Assembly (NCBI GenBank): GCA_015060395.1
Contig: SUYP01000007.1
Coordinates: 32,267-96,266, forward strand
Direction: 5' to 3'
DNA from: Bacteroidales bacterium
GTDB taxonomy: Bacteria; Bacteroidota; Bacteroidia; Bacteroidales; UBA932
DNA: 64,000 bases
Made by a program: the position numbers and the translations under genes. Under the pieces are notes generated by a model. The model made no database searches. It saw only the letters and a list, made by a program, of their open reading frames with translations, and was not told where the DNA came from. This document shows positions 43,724 to 51,902 of the stretch, piece by piece. Position 1 is the stretch's first letter; each line of letters begins with the position of its first letter.

Positions 43724-44791
43724 TTATCGTGACCAAATGCTTAAATACATACGATTGACAAGGTCGCAGAACAGAATCTTGGAACTCACGTTCCTGTCAA
43801 TCATAGCCACAACTTTTTCTATATTGGTTATGGTCCGCATACAGAATCCCTTCCCGCAGCGTCCCGCCATATCGGCATAGAACTCCTGCTCCTGATCAGC
43901 GATACCGGCAATCTGAGGCATCTTCTGCTGAACCATAAATATCTTTCTTATACATTCGCCCGCAAAGTTACAAAAAGCTTTCTGCTTTTCTCGCGATTCC
44001 AATCCGGCAACAGCTTCACCGCATTCCAATGCTGCCTGAAGTTCACCGGAAGTCACTGCCCGCATCAGATCAGCAAAAAGATCCATAAACAGATCATATT
44101 CTTCGCGGTCATCAAAAGGGTTCATCGCCCTTGTCTTCTCCATTTCCTCCTTTGTCAAAGGCATCACCCTTATGCTCTGGCAACGGGAGAATATTGTCTG
44201 GAGCACCTTCTCCGGACTATGCGTGATGAAGATGAACAAAGTCTTTTCAGGCGGTTCCTCGACCATTTTCAGCAATCTGTTGGCCGTTTCCTGATTCATC
44301 TTCTCCGGGAGATAGAAGATAACAGCCTTATATCCGTCTGCAACAGCTGTCAGAGACAGCTTGCTGATGATCGCTTTGGCTTCAGCCACAGCTATGAGAC
44401 CGTTCTTGCTCTCGATTCCTATCGCCCTCTGAAGATCTGCCTCTGTAAAATACGGATTCGCGACAGCCAGCTCCCTCCAATACTTGATATAAGACTCGGA
44501 AGTAGGCTTGTCATCTGTAGTCTTAGGCCCCTTGTTGACGGGAAAGACATAATGCACGTCCGGATGGATAAGCTTTGCCATCTGACGACAGGAAGGACAT
44601 TCTCCACAAGAATCCCCTCCGACAGGAGAGCTGCAGTTGAGATACTGCACGTATGCAAGAGCCAGGGCAAGGGCTCCGCAGCCCTCGTTCTCATACATCA
44701 GCATAGCGTGAGCCACCCTACCGCTGTCGGCCATAGAAATCAAAGCCTTAGCGACATCCGCATTACCTATGACATCAGCAAATCTCATCAC
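43724..44791 (-). CDS. holB: DNA polymerase III delta' subunit-like clamp-loader protein
   Basis: 355 residues. Begins MMRFADVIGNADVAKALISM; a zinc-binding four-Cys cluster is visible (YLNCSSPVGGDSCGECPSC), followed by DVHYVFPVNKG, and a sensor region KAVIFYLPEKMNQETANRLLKMVEEPPEKTLF (key residues K-M-N, A-N-R-L-L-K, E-E-P-P). The P-loop is degenerate, as expected for delta'. It helps load the sliding clamp during replication. Its ATG overlaps the polyprenyl synthase stop by 4 bases, and the ricT-like gene follows after 21 bases. Confidence 0.9.
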   Translation of the reverse strand: MMRFADVIGNADVAKALISMADSGRVAHAMLMYENEGCGALALALAYVQYLNCSSPVGGDSCGECPSCRQMAKLIHPDVHYVFPVNKGPKTTDDKPTSESYIKYWRELAVANPYFTEADLQRAIGIESKNGLIAVAEAKAIISKLSLTAVADGYKAVIFYLPEKMNQETANRLLKMVEEPPEKTLFIFITHSPEKVLQTIFSRCQSIRVMPLTKEEMEKTRAMNPFDDREEYDLFMDLFADLMRAVTSGELQAALECGEAVAGLESREKQKAFCNFAGECIRKIFMVQQKMPQIAGIADQEQEFYADMAGRCGKGFCMRTITNIEKVVAMIDRNVSSKILFCDLVNRMYLSIWSR

Positions 44792-45768
44792 ATAATCCTT
44801 TTTGCAGTAAAATATGCTAGTTCCTCCAGCATATCCCTTTCAACACAAGGAGGAAGCACAGCCAGGGCGCTGACAGCCTGGGACACATACTTATCAAGCT
44901 GGGCCACAGCATATTCCAATCCTCCGTTACCTTTCACGAAAGCTACTATTTCATCCCTGTTTTCAGGATGATCCGCAATACTCTTCACGAGACCTCTTAT
45001 ATGCTGCTCCTTTTCAGGACAGACAGCAAATGCACCGAGAAGCGGCATAGTAATCTTCTGCTCCAGGATATCTACTCCAAGAGGTTTTCCGACACTCTCG
45101 GTTCCTGCATAATCCAGAATGTCATCCTTGATCTGGAAAGCGAGTCCCAAAGCCACCGCATAATCCCTCGAAGCATTCTCATATTCTTCCGATGCTCCTA
45201 CGGAAATCGCTGCCGAAACACAGGCCGCTTCAAAAAGCGACGCCGTCTTGTTATATATTATCCTCAGATAATCGTCCTGACCCGTATCTCCGTTCTGTGC
45301 CTTCTGAAGCTGGAGCATCTCACCTTCGGCAAGGTCGCTGAGCGTCTTGGAGAATATCTTTATGACCCTGTGGTCACCCTCAGAACCTCCCAATATCAGT
45401 TCCATAGCCTTGACCAGCCAGTAGTCACCCACTAGAACCGAAACAGAAGGGCCCATCAGCGACATTATGGTCGGAACTCCTCTGCGCTGGTCACTGTTGT
45501 CAGCCACATCATCGTGCAGAAGAGTCGCATTGTGCAGAAGCTCGGAAGCTGCGGCATAACGAACAGTCGCCTCTGTCGCCTCACATCCCGAACAGGCACG
45601 GGCAACAAGCAGAGACAGCAAAGGCCGCATCTGCTTCCCCGAATTGGAAAGTATCGAACTGTTGGTCGCATTCAGAAGGGCGATGTCGCTCTTGAGAGAA
45701 AGATCTATCCTCTCCTGAACCGCAGTCCAATCACTGCCAAGATATTCCCTTACAGATCTTATATCCAT
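44788..45768 (-). CDS. Long-chain polyprenyl diphosphate synthase
   Basis: 326 residues. First aspartate-rich motif LLHDDVADNSDQRRG and second motif FQIKDDILDY are both intact, with GKQMRPLL near the N-terminus. It condenses isopentenyl diphosphate units onto an allylic primer, probably making the side chain of menaquinone (octaprenyl- or longer). Chain length cannot be fixed by eye. It lies 9 bases after the LOG-family gene and overlaps holB, all in one operon. ispB-like by role, but the exact product is uncertain. Confidence 0.92.
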   Translation of the reverse strand: MDIRSVREYLGSDWTAVQERIDLSLKSDIALLNATNSSILSNSGKQMRPLLSLLVARACSGCEATEATVRYAAASELLHNATLLHDDVADNSDQRRGVPTIMSLMGPSVSVLVGDYWLVKAMELILGGSEGDHRVIKIFSKTLSDLAEGEMLQLQKAQNGDTGQDDYLRIIYNKTASLFEAACVSAAISVGASEEYENASRDYAVALGLAFQIKDDILDYAGTESVGKPLGVDILEQKITMPLLGAFAVCPEKEQHIRGLVKSIADHPENRDEIVAFVKGNGGLEYAVAQLDKYVSQAVSALAVLPPCVERDMLEELAYFTAKRIM

Positions 45769-45777
45769 AGCTAAACC

Positions 45778-46308
45778 CTATTGCAGAGCGCTCAGGATCT
45801 CATCCTTGCTCTCTGCGAAACATATCTTCGACATTGTTGCCTCAGTCATCATACCTGTATCGACATAATGTCTGAGAAGCTGCCTCAAAGGCTCATAGAA
45901 GCCGTCGTGATTGAGCAGAAAGATCTTGCCGAAATACTGCTTGAGATGCACCAATGCAAAAGTCTCGATCACCTCATCCAATGTTCCGATGCCGCCTGGC
46001 AAAGCTACTACGGCACAGGTACCCTCCCTCAGAAGGGTCTTCCTTTCCGCCATAGTATCGGTCCATACGGTCTCTGTTAGATCCGGATAGACATACTGCT
46101 GCATAAAACGCGGGATCACGCCGAGGTGATATCCTCCGCAGCTGTGCAGTTCATCGGAAATCTCACCCATAGTACCCTTTACAGTACCGCCGGAAACTAT
46201 CCCGTATCCACACAACGAAGCCGCCCGGACAAATTCTCGGGCGACTCTGTTGTACTTTGGATCTATTTCAAAACTTGCCGAGCAGAATACTGCTATCTTT
46301 CCTTTCAT
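45778..46308 (-). CDS. LOG-family Rossmann-fold protein (TIGR00730)
   Basis: 176 residues. The family marks are AVFCSASFEIDPKY near the start, GYGIVSGGTVKGTMGEI, and the nucleotide-phosphate motif VALPGGIGTLDEVIE. Related enzymes release the base from cytokinin or purine nucleoside 5'-monophosphates (AMP/CMP nucleosidase-like phosphoribohydrolases). In bacteria the true substrate is often unknown. It starts 11 bases after the outer-membrane barrel gene and ends 9 bases before the polyprenyl synthase, inside the trxA operon. Catalytic Glu in GTLDE is present. Confidence 0.9.
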   Translation of the reverse strand: MKGKIAVFCSASFEIDPKYNRVAREFVRAASLCGYGIVSGGTVKGTMGEISDELHSCGGYHLGVIPRFMQQYVYPDLTETVWTDTMAERKTLLREGTCAVVALPGGIGTLDEVIETFALVHLKQYFGKIFLLNHDGFYEPLRQLLRHYVDTGMMTEATMSKICFAESKDEILSALQ

Positions 46309-46319
46309 CTCCCGGTTTC

Positions 46320-46928
46320 TTAGAAGAGGAAGGCAAGACTCAATGTCACTCCTCCGAAGTTCTCATTCTCTGCGCTCAATCCCTTAAGCTCCGACTTGAT
46401 GTCATCCCAGCCTTCGACATTGTAGAGAGAGCCGAAGTTCCAGTTGTATCTTGCAATAAGCTGAAGCTTCCAGACATTGATTCCGGCACCGATACCGAGT
46501 CCGTACTCGAATCTTTCCTTACCCTGCCAAGAGCTGAACTTGAAATCAGCCAGCGACGTGGTCACTTTATTTGATAATGCATAACCGATATAAGGAGTCA
46601 CATCGAGGAAAGGCCTGAAAACCAGAAGATCCGGTCCCCACTGCACAGACACAGGCAGCTCGATGAAGCCCATATTCTGAGCTATTTCATTGGTGATGTT
46701 CGCACCCTTCTGATGATAAAGCAGCGACGGCTGGATCGAGAATCCGAGCGGAAGGTCCACGAGACAGGTAGCACCTGCACTCCATCCTGTTTTCGCCTTT
46801 ACATCTATTTCAGAAAATTTGGATGTATTGAAGTTCAAACCGGCTGTGACGCCCCATTTAGCCTGTGCAGAAGCACTTATACAGCACAATGCAAGCGTTG
46901 CAACCACCGTTGCAAATAAACGTTTCAT
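46320..46928 (-). CDS. Outer-membrane beta-barrel (porin-like) protein
   Basis: 202 residues; signal peptide with cleavage after CCISASAQA. Alternating amphipathic strands (KWGVTAGLNFNTSKF, GWSAGATCLVDLPLGFSIQPSLLY, LQLIARYNWNFGSLYNVEG) and a final aromatic VTLSLAFLF fit the OmpA/PorT-like small barrel family of Bacteroidota. The predicted number of strands is about eight. It lies 26 bases after trxA, so it is co-transcribed with it. Specific function unknown. Confidence 0.82.
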   Translation of the reverse strand: MKRLFATVVATLALCCISASAQAKWGVTAGLNFNTSKFSEIDVKAKTGWSAGATCLVDLPLGFSIQPSLLYHQKGANITNEIAQNMGFIELPVSVQWGPDLLVFRPFLDVTPYIGYALSNKVTTSLADFKFSSWQGKERFEYGLGIGAGINVWKLQLIARYNWNFGSLYNVEGWDDIKSELKGLSAENENFGGVTLSLAFLF

Positions 46929-46954
46929 ATCTATGTATTTAAAGTTTAGACTTC

Positions 46955-47269
46955 TTAAAGAAGTGAATCAAGCTTTGCTGCCAGATCTGCCTTTGGAATC
47001 ACTCCGACGTGCCTGTCAACGAGTTCACCGTTCTTGAAGAAAAGAAGAGTAGGGATACTCCTGATTCCGTATGTCATAGGAGTGTCATCACAGTCGTCAA
47101 CGTTGCATTTGCATACAACTGCCTTTCCCTCATATTCTGCAGCAATCTCCTCAATTACAGGAGCGATAGCCTTGCAAGGGCCGCACCAGGTAGCCCAAAA
47201 GTCAACCAATACAGGCTTGTCAGTATTCAGGGTTTCCGCGAAATTCGCATCAGTTACAGTAAGTGCCAT
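46955..47269 (-). CDS. trxA: Thioredoxin
   Basis: 104 residues, full length. Active site WATWCGPCKAIAP at about 25-37, cis-Pro in GIRSIPTLLFFKNG. A cytoplasmic protein-disulfide reductase that serves ribonucleotide reductase and other enzymes. First gene of the run through the outer-membrane barrel, LOG protein, polyprenyl synthase, holB, ricT-like gene and trmB. Its promoter -7 element lies in the loop of the terminator of the efflux operon upstream. Confidence 0.97.
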   Translation of the reverse strand: MALTVTDANFAETLNTDKPVLVDFWATWCGPCKAIAPVIEEIAAEYEGKAVVCKCNVDDCDDTPMTYGIRSIPTLLFFKNGELVDRHVGVIPKADLAAKLDSLL

Positions 47270-47325
47270 AATTCTTAGTATTAATCAGTTATTTTAAAAT
47301 GACTCTTTTATTTGTCCGGATCCTG

Positions 47326-47369
47326 ATAAAAAGAATCCAGTCGCAAATATAAAGAATTGCGACTGGATT
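47326..47369 (-). terminator. Rho-independent terminator of the RND efflux operon
   Basis: Perfect 13-bp stem AATCCAGTCGCAA (47334-47346) with TTGCGACTGGATT (47357-47369). On the minus strand it is followed by CTTTTTAT. It lies 22 bases after the stop at 47391. Confidence 0.85.
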
Positions 47370-47374
47370 TACAA
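47344..47374 (-). promoter_or_regulatory. trxA promoter embedded in the terminator hairpin
   Basis: TATATTTG on the minus strand (47344-47351) with TTG at 47372-47374, spacer 20. The -7 box occupies the loop and one edge of the stem of the terminator at 47334-47369. It is about 75 bases upstream of the trxA ATG. Confidence 0.6.
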
Positions 47375-47390
47375 GAATGATACCTAAGGT

Positions 47391-47684
47391 TTAGTATGAC
47401 TTTTCAACATTCCATACAAATGCCCTGATGCCCAGATCGGGAGTTTCTTCATCCTTGGCACGGAGCTGCGCCAGAATGTCATCCACCTTTTCATCCGGAA
47501 CAAACGCAAGTATGGCATTGTTCATTGTCGGCCAGGCGTGATTGCCCAGATGCGGCTCACCGGTATATCCTCCGCGGCCGGCAATATCCTGCCACATTGT
47601 GAAACCGCGGCAACCCAGCTGCTCGAGAGCATCTGCGATCTCCATATTATACGCCTGATCGTATGCTATAAATATTGATTTCAT
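47391..47684 (-). CDS. PG0541-type, P-II-like RND transporter-associated protein
   Basis: 97 residues from the ATG at 47684 (MKSIFIAYDQAYN). A longer in-frame reading to 47873 would lie inside the pump gene and lacks sensible sequence, so it was rejected. The fold pattern (MKSIFIAYD strand, IADALEQLGCRGFTMW, AILAFVPDEKVDDILAQL, IRAFVWNVEKSY) resembles the small P-II/ferredoxin-like proteins annotated as PG0541 family next to RND pumps in Bacteroidales. It follows the pump by 38 bases and closes the operon. Its job, perhaps sensing a small molecule for the pump, is not known. Confidence 0.75.
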   Translation of the reverse strand: MKSIFIAYDQAYNMEIADALEQLGCRGFTMWQDIAGRGGYTGEPHLGNHAWPTMNNAILAFVPDEKVDDILAQLRAKDEETPDLGIRAFVWNVEKSY

Positions 47685-47722
47685 ATTTTTCGATGTTATT
47701 ACATTTCTCAATTTCTGATGAT

Positions 47723-50700
47723 TTATGCCTTGGCGAGTTTCTTTGCGGCCTTGCGGGCAGCACGGCGCTCCTGCCAAGAGGCCATAGAGGCATATACGGT
47801 AGGGATGATGACGAGTGTCACGAGGGTCGAGATCGAAAGTCCCCAAGCCACAACCATACCGAGCGAACGCCACATCTCCGCACCTTCACCCTGTCCGATT
47901 GCCATCGGAATCATACCGAGGACTGTAGTAAGAGTAGTCATAAGGATAGGACGAAGACGGGACTTGGCTGCGATGACAGAAGCCTCTGCCACACTCTTGC
48001 CTCTCTCACGCATAAGGATCGTGTAGTCGATGAGCACGATACCGTTCTTCACCACGATACCCATCAGGATGAGGATACCGATCATACCCATTGTACCGAG
48101 CGGTGTTCCTGTAATCCAAAGTCCCAGGAGAACGCCGACGAATGCGAACGGAATCGAGAACATAATCACGAAAGGACTCATAAACGACTCGAACTGTGAT
48201 GCCATCACGATATATACGAGGATGATGATCATTGCAAGGAGCATAATCAGGTCTCCGAACATATCCTGCTGGTCTTCGTACGAACCACCGATCTCAACTG
48301 CAAGCTCGGATGGTATTTCAGTGTCTGCCAGGATCGCATCGGTCGTAGCTACGGCATCAGAAAGAGCCACTCCGTTGGCTACGACACCGGATACTGTGAT
48401 AAGACGCTCACGGTTCTTTCTCTGGATTGAAGGAGGGGTCAGAGTCTCGATTACTGTTCCGAGATCCTTGATCTTCACTCCGCGTCCCATATTGTTGTAG
48501 ATGATGATGTTCTCGATATCCTCTATGCTTGTACGGAACTCCGGAGCGTAACGCACGCGTATGTCGTACTCATCACCGTCCTCACGGTAGAAAGACTGGG
48601 TAGAACCGTTCATCGCTGCACTCAGATATGAAGCGGCAGTGGTACTGTTGAGACCGTTCACGGCAAGTTTCTCACGGTCGAAATCCACCTGATACTCAGG
48701 GATATACTCGTCACGGCTGAGCAGAACCTGAGAGAAATCTCCAGCAGCGAGCATCTTTGCCTGGACATCCTTGGCGACACGGTCGGTAGTCTCGAAATCA
48801 TAACCATAGATCTCGATATCGACAGTGGAAGCACCTCCCATTCCGCCGCCACCTTCAGTTACTCTGACCTTCTTGAACTCCGGATAATCAGCAAGGATAC
48901 CACGGATCACATCGGCAATTTCGGAAACAGAACGTTCACGGTCTTCCATACTTCCTATATTGATATTATAAGAAACCACGTGCGTACCGTTGTTCTGCAT
49001 TGCTGCAAAAGAGTTGTCGGAATCAGCCTGACCCAATGAATACGAACAGTTTATTATCTCTGGAACTGCATCAGAGAACTTGGCGTAAAGTTCGTGAGCT
49101 ATCGATCTTGTAACACTCTGTCCTGTTCCGGCAGGAAGTTCGAGCTGAAGTGTGATACGTCCGTCATCAGACTTAGGCATAAACTCTGTCTTGATGCGAG
49201 GTCCGAGCAGACCGACAGTACCGACAAAGACAACAAGTGCTATCATCACTACAATCGTCCTGTGTCCCACACACCAGTTGATGAGACGGCCGTAACCTCT
49301 TGAAATCAGATCGATGAACTTGTTGAAGTTCCCGAAGATGAAATCGTGGATCTTTCCTGTCTTAGGCTTGAAGCGCAGGAACTGCGCACAGAGCATAGGA
49401 ATGAGGGTAAGGGCACCGATTGTCGATACGATCATAATGATGCTGACGATCCAGCCGAGCTGCTTGAACATAAGGCCGGCCATACCCTTGATCATCGTCA
49501 AAGGAAGGAATACGGCAAGCATTGTCAAAGTCGAAGCGATAACGGAAATACCCACCTCCTGGGTCGCGTGGACAGCTGCCTCCTTCGGCTTCGCACCTCT
49601 CTCGAGATGCGTCGAGATGTTCTCCAATACCACAATGGCGTCATCGACCACCATACCGATGGCAATGGAGAGAGCCGACATTGACACGATGTTCAATGTG
49701 TTTCCTGTAGCCCAGAGATACATCAGTGAAGCAAGGAGGGAAACAGGGATGGAGAGCACGATGATGAATGTAGCACGCCACCTTCCAAGGAAGAGATATA
49801 CTACAAGCATCACGATGAGGAAGGTAACTATGATGGTCTCCTTCAATGAGTTGAGGGTATTGAGGATGTTGTCCGAACCATCAACCACTGTTCTGATCTC
49901 GATGTCTGAAGGAAGAGTCTTGGTAATCTTTTCCATCTCCTTCTTGATACCCCTGATCACATTCACAGTGTTGGCGTCAGCCTGCTTCTGAATCACGATC
50001 TGGGCACCCTGAGTACCGTTTACGTATGCCTCCTGATATCTTTCCTCCACTCCGTCAATTACTCTTGCGACATCGCGGAGATAGATGGTCTTGCCGTTTG
50101 AATGGCCTACGACGATGTCGAGCATCTGCTCTGCTGCCGTAAATTCCTTCTCCACGCGGAGAGCGTACGCATTCGAACCTATGTCGATGCTTCCGGAAGG
50201 CACGTTCCTGTTCTCAGAGGCGATGATGCTGGAGATACCGGCAACCGTAAGACCATACGCCTCAAGCTTGTTAGGGTCGCAATATACCTGGATCTCACGC
50301 TGAGGAGCACCGGCGATGGATACTGTACCCACGCCTGACACTCGGGCAAGAGGAGTCGCAACCTTGTCGTCGAGGATCTTCTCCAGAGCCTGGAGGCTCT
50401 CGTCTGCAGTCGCTGCCATAATCATAATAGGCATATCGTCCGCGCTGAACTTGAAGATGACAGGCAGGGATGCTCCGTCCGGAAGGACTGAATTCACCAT
50501 ATCCAGCTTGTCACGTACATCGTTGGTAGCGACGTCAATATCCACACCTTCAACGAATTCGAGTGTGATGAGGGAAATGTTTTCCTTCGAAGTTGAGCTG
50601 AGATTCTTGAGGTCGCTCACACCGTTGAGGGAGTTCTCGAGAACCTTGGTAAGGTTGGTCTCGATATCCTCCGCACTGGCTCCCGGATACGACGACATCA

Positions 50701-50839
50701 CCATCACGACGTTCGCATCGAACTTAGGGAACCTGTCCAATGATATGTTAATCAGCGAAAATATACCGAAGATCGCCATTGCGATGAAGATCAGCGCAGT
50801 GGTGACGGGGTTATTTACCGCTTTTCTGTAAATGCTCAT
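47723..50839 (-). CDS. RND-type efflux pump inner-membrane permease (HAE1 family)
   Basis: 1038 residues, full AcrB-like length. TM1 starts near residue 12 (VTTALIFIAMAIFGIFSLI); the proton-relay pair is visible in GMVVDDAIVVLENI (TM4), with the matching Lys-region in MGIVVKNGIVLIDY (TM10). Two large periplasmic loops lie at about 35-335 and 560-860. It exports small molecules (drugs, bile acids, detergents) using proton motive force, with the adaptor and TolC proteins encoded upstream. The adaptor gene ends 10 bases before it. The substrate cannot be told from sequence. Confidence 0.95.
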   Translation of the reverse strand: MSIYRKAVNNPVTTALIFIAMAIFGIFSLINISLDRFPKFDANVVMVMSSYPGASAEDIETNLTKVLENSLNGVSDLKNLSSTSKENISLITLEFVEGVDIDVATNDVRDKLDMVNSVLPDGASLPVIFKFSADDMPIMIMAATADESLQALEKILDDKVATPLARVSGVGTVSIAGAPQREIQVYCDPNKLEAYGLTVAGISSIIASENRNVPSGSIDIGSNAYALRVEKEFTAAEQMLDIVVGHSNGKTIYLRDVARVIDGVEERYQEAYVNGTQGAQIVIQKQADANTVNVIRGIKKEMEKITKTLPSDIEIRTVVDGSDNILNTLNSLKETIIVTFLIVMLVVYLFLGRWRATFIIVLSIPVSLLASLMYLWATGNTLNIVSMSALSIAIGMVVDDAIVVLENISTHLERGAKPKEAAVHATQEVGISVIASTLTMLAVFLPLTMIKGMAGLMFKQLGWIVSIIMIVSTIGALTLIPMLCAQFLRFKPKTGKIHDFIFGNFNKFIDLISRGYGRLINWCVGHRTIVVMIALVVFVGTVGLLGPRIKTEFMPKSDDGRITLQLELPAGTGQSVTRSIAHELYAKFSDAVPEIINCSYSLGQADSDNSFAAMQNNGTHVVSYNINIGSMEDRERSVSEIADVIRGILADYPEFKKVRVTEGGGGMGGASTVDIEIYGYDFETTDRVAKDVQAKMLAAGDFSQVLLSRDEYIPEYQVDFDREKLAVNGLNSTTAASYLSAAMNGSTQSFYREDGDEYDIRVRYAPEFRTSIEDIENIIIYNNMGRGVKIKDLGTVIETLTPPSIQRKNRERLITVSGVVANGVALSDAVATTDAILADTEIPSELAVEIGGSYEDQQDMFGDLIMLLAMIIILVYIVMASQFESFMSPFVIMFSIPFAFVGVLLGLWITGTPLGTMGMIGILILMGIVVKNGIVLIDYTILMRERGKSVAEASVIAAKSRLRPILMTTLTTVLGMIPMAIGQGEGAEMWRSLGMVVAWGLSISTLVTLVIIPTVYASMASWQERRAARKAAKKLAKA

Positions 50840-50848
50840 ATTCTATCC

Positions 50849-51880
50849 TTATTCGTTTACTGTAACCTTAATGCCGTCCTTGAGTCGGATCTGACCGCCG
50901 GTAACCACCTTTGCACCGTCAGCGATACCTTCAAGTACCTCATACTCAGTGCCCATACGACGTCCAAGAACAACTTTCTGATATGTAACCGTTCCGTCCT
51001 CATTGAGGATGTACACAAATCTCTCTCCAGAGCCCTGCTGCTTCACTACTGCCACGTCAGGTATCACGACGCTGTTGTTCACACCGAACTTAACTGTCGC
51101 TCTTGCGAACATACCCGGACGGAGAGTGCTGTAATTATTGTCTATAACCACCTCGACAGTAAATGTACGTGTAGCTGGATCGACGGTCGGATATATCTTC
51201 CTGATCTTGCCGTAGAATGTCTTGCCAGGGAGCGCATCTGCAGTAATCTCCACAGAATCCCCCTTCTTTACCTTTGAATAATCAGTCTCTGAGATACCCA
51301 CGAGAAGCTTCACAGGCACGATCTGCTCAACAGTATAGATAGGGGCAGACATCGCATACATATCGCCTGCATCATAGTTGCGTGCAGTGATCACACCATT
51401 GATAGGAGAAACGAGTGTCGCATTTTCCTTGAGGTTCTCATACTGGGTCTTGCTTACGTTATAAGCCATTTCGATGGCGTCAAGGTCTGACTTTGAAAGT
51501 CCTCCTACCTCATAAAGCTCCTTGAGACGGTTATACTCAGTCTCATTGTTCTTGAGCTGAAGCTCCACCTGTGCAAGCTGGGTCTGATCCATCTCTGCCA
51601 CGACCTGTCCCTTCTTGACGAAATCTCCTATGTCAACAAGGATCCTGCTGATACGTCCTGCTGTCTGAGGAGCGATATTGTTCTTCACGTATGCCTGGAT
51701 TGTAGATGTATAGGTAGCCTCCTGCGGCACCTCACGAACTGAAACCTGAGTCACTGACACTGAAGGAACGATCTCCTCTGTCACAGTTGTCTGCTCAGCT
51801 GTCTTGCTGTTGCTGCTGCCGCATCCTGCAGCTATAGCCACTGCCACGGCAACAGACATTGTTCTGAAAATAGTCTTCAT
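50849..51880 (-). CDS. RND efflux periplasmic adaptor lipoprotein
   Basis: 343 residues from the ATG at 51880, giving the lipoprotein signal MKTIFRTMSVAVAVAIAAGC; a start at 51910 would overlap the TolC gene. Order: beta-barrel/lipoyl half (IAPQTAGRISRILVDIGDFVKKGQVVAEMD), alpha-helical hairpin (about 95-150, NNETEYNRLKELYEVGGLSKSDLDAIE as coiled coil), second lipoyl half (ATLVSPINGVITARN), then the beta-barrel and membrane-proximal domains. It links the pump to the TolC channel. It lies between them in a single operon. Confidence 0.94.
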   Translation of the reverse strand: MKTIFRTMSVAVAVAIAAGCGSSNSKTAEQTTVTEEIVPSVSVTQVSVREVPQEATYTSTIQAYVKNNIAPQTAGRISRILVDIGDFVKKGQVVAEMDQTQLAQVELQLKNNETEYNRLKELYEVGGLSKSDLDAIEMAYNVSKTQYENLKENATLVSPINGVITARNYDAGDMYAMSAPIYTVEQIVPVKLLVGISETDYSKVKKGDSVEITADALPGKTFYGKIRKIYPTVDPATRTFTVEVVIDNNYSTLRPGMFARATVKFGVNNSVVIPDVAVVKQQGSGERFVYILNEDGTVTYQKVVLGRRMGTEYEVLEGIADGAKVVTGGQIRLKDGIKVTVNE

Positions 51881-51902
51881 ATTGTTTATCTTTATTTCTT
51901 TT

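Noticed and set aside
47685..47873. N-terminal extension of the P-II-like protein into the RND pump gene
   Set aside because: The added residues are a shadow of the pump frame; the family starts at MKSIFIAYD.
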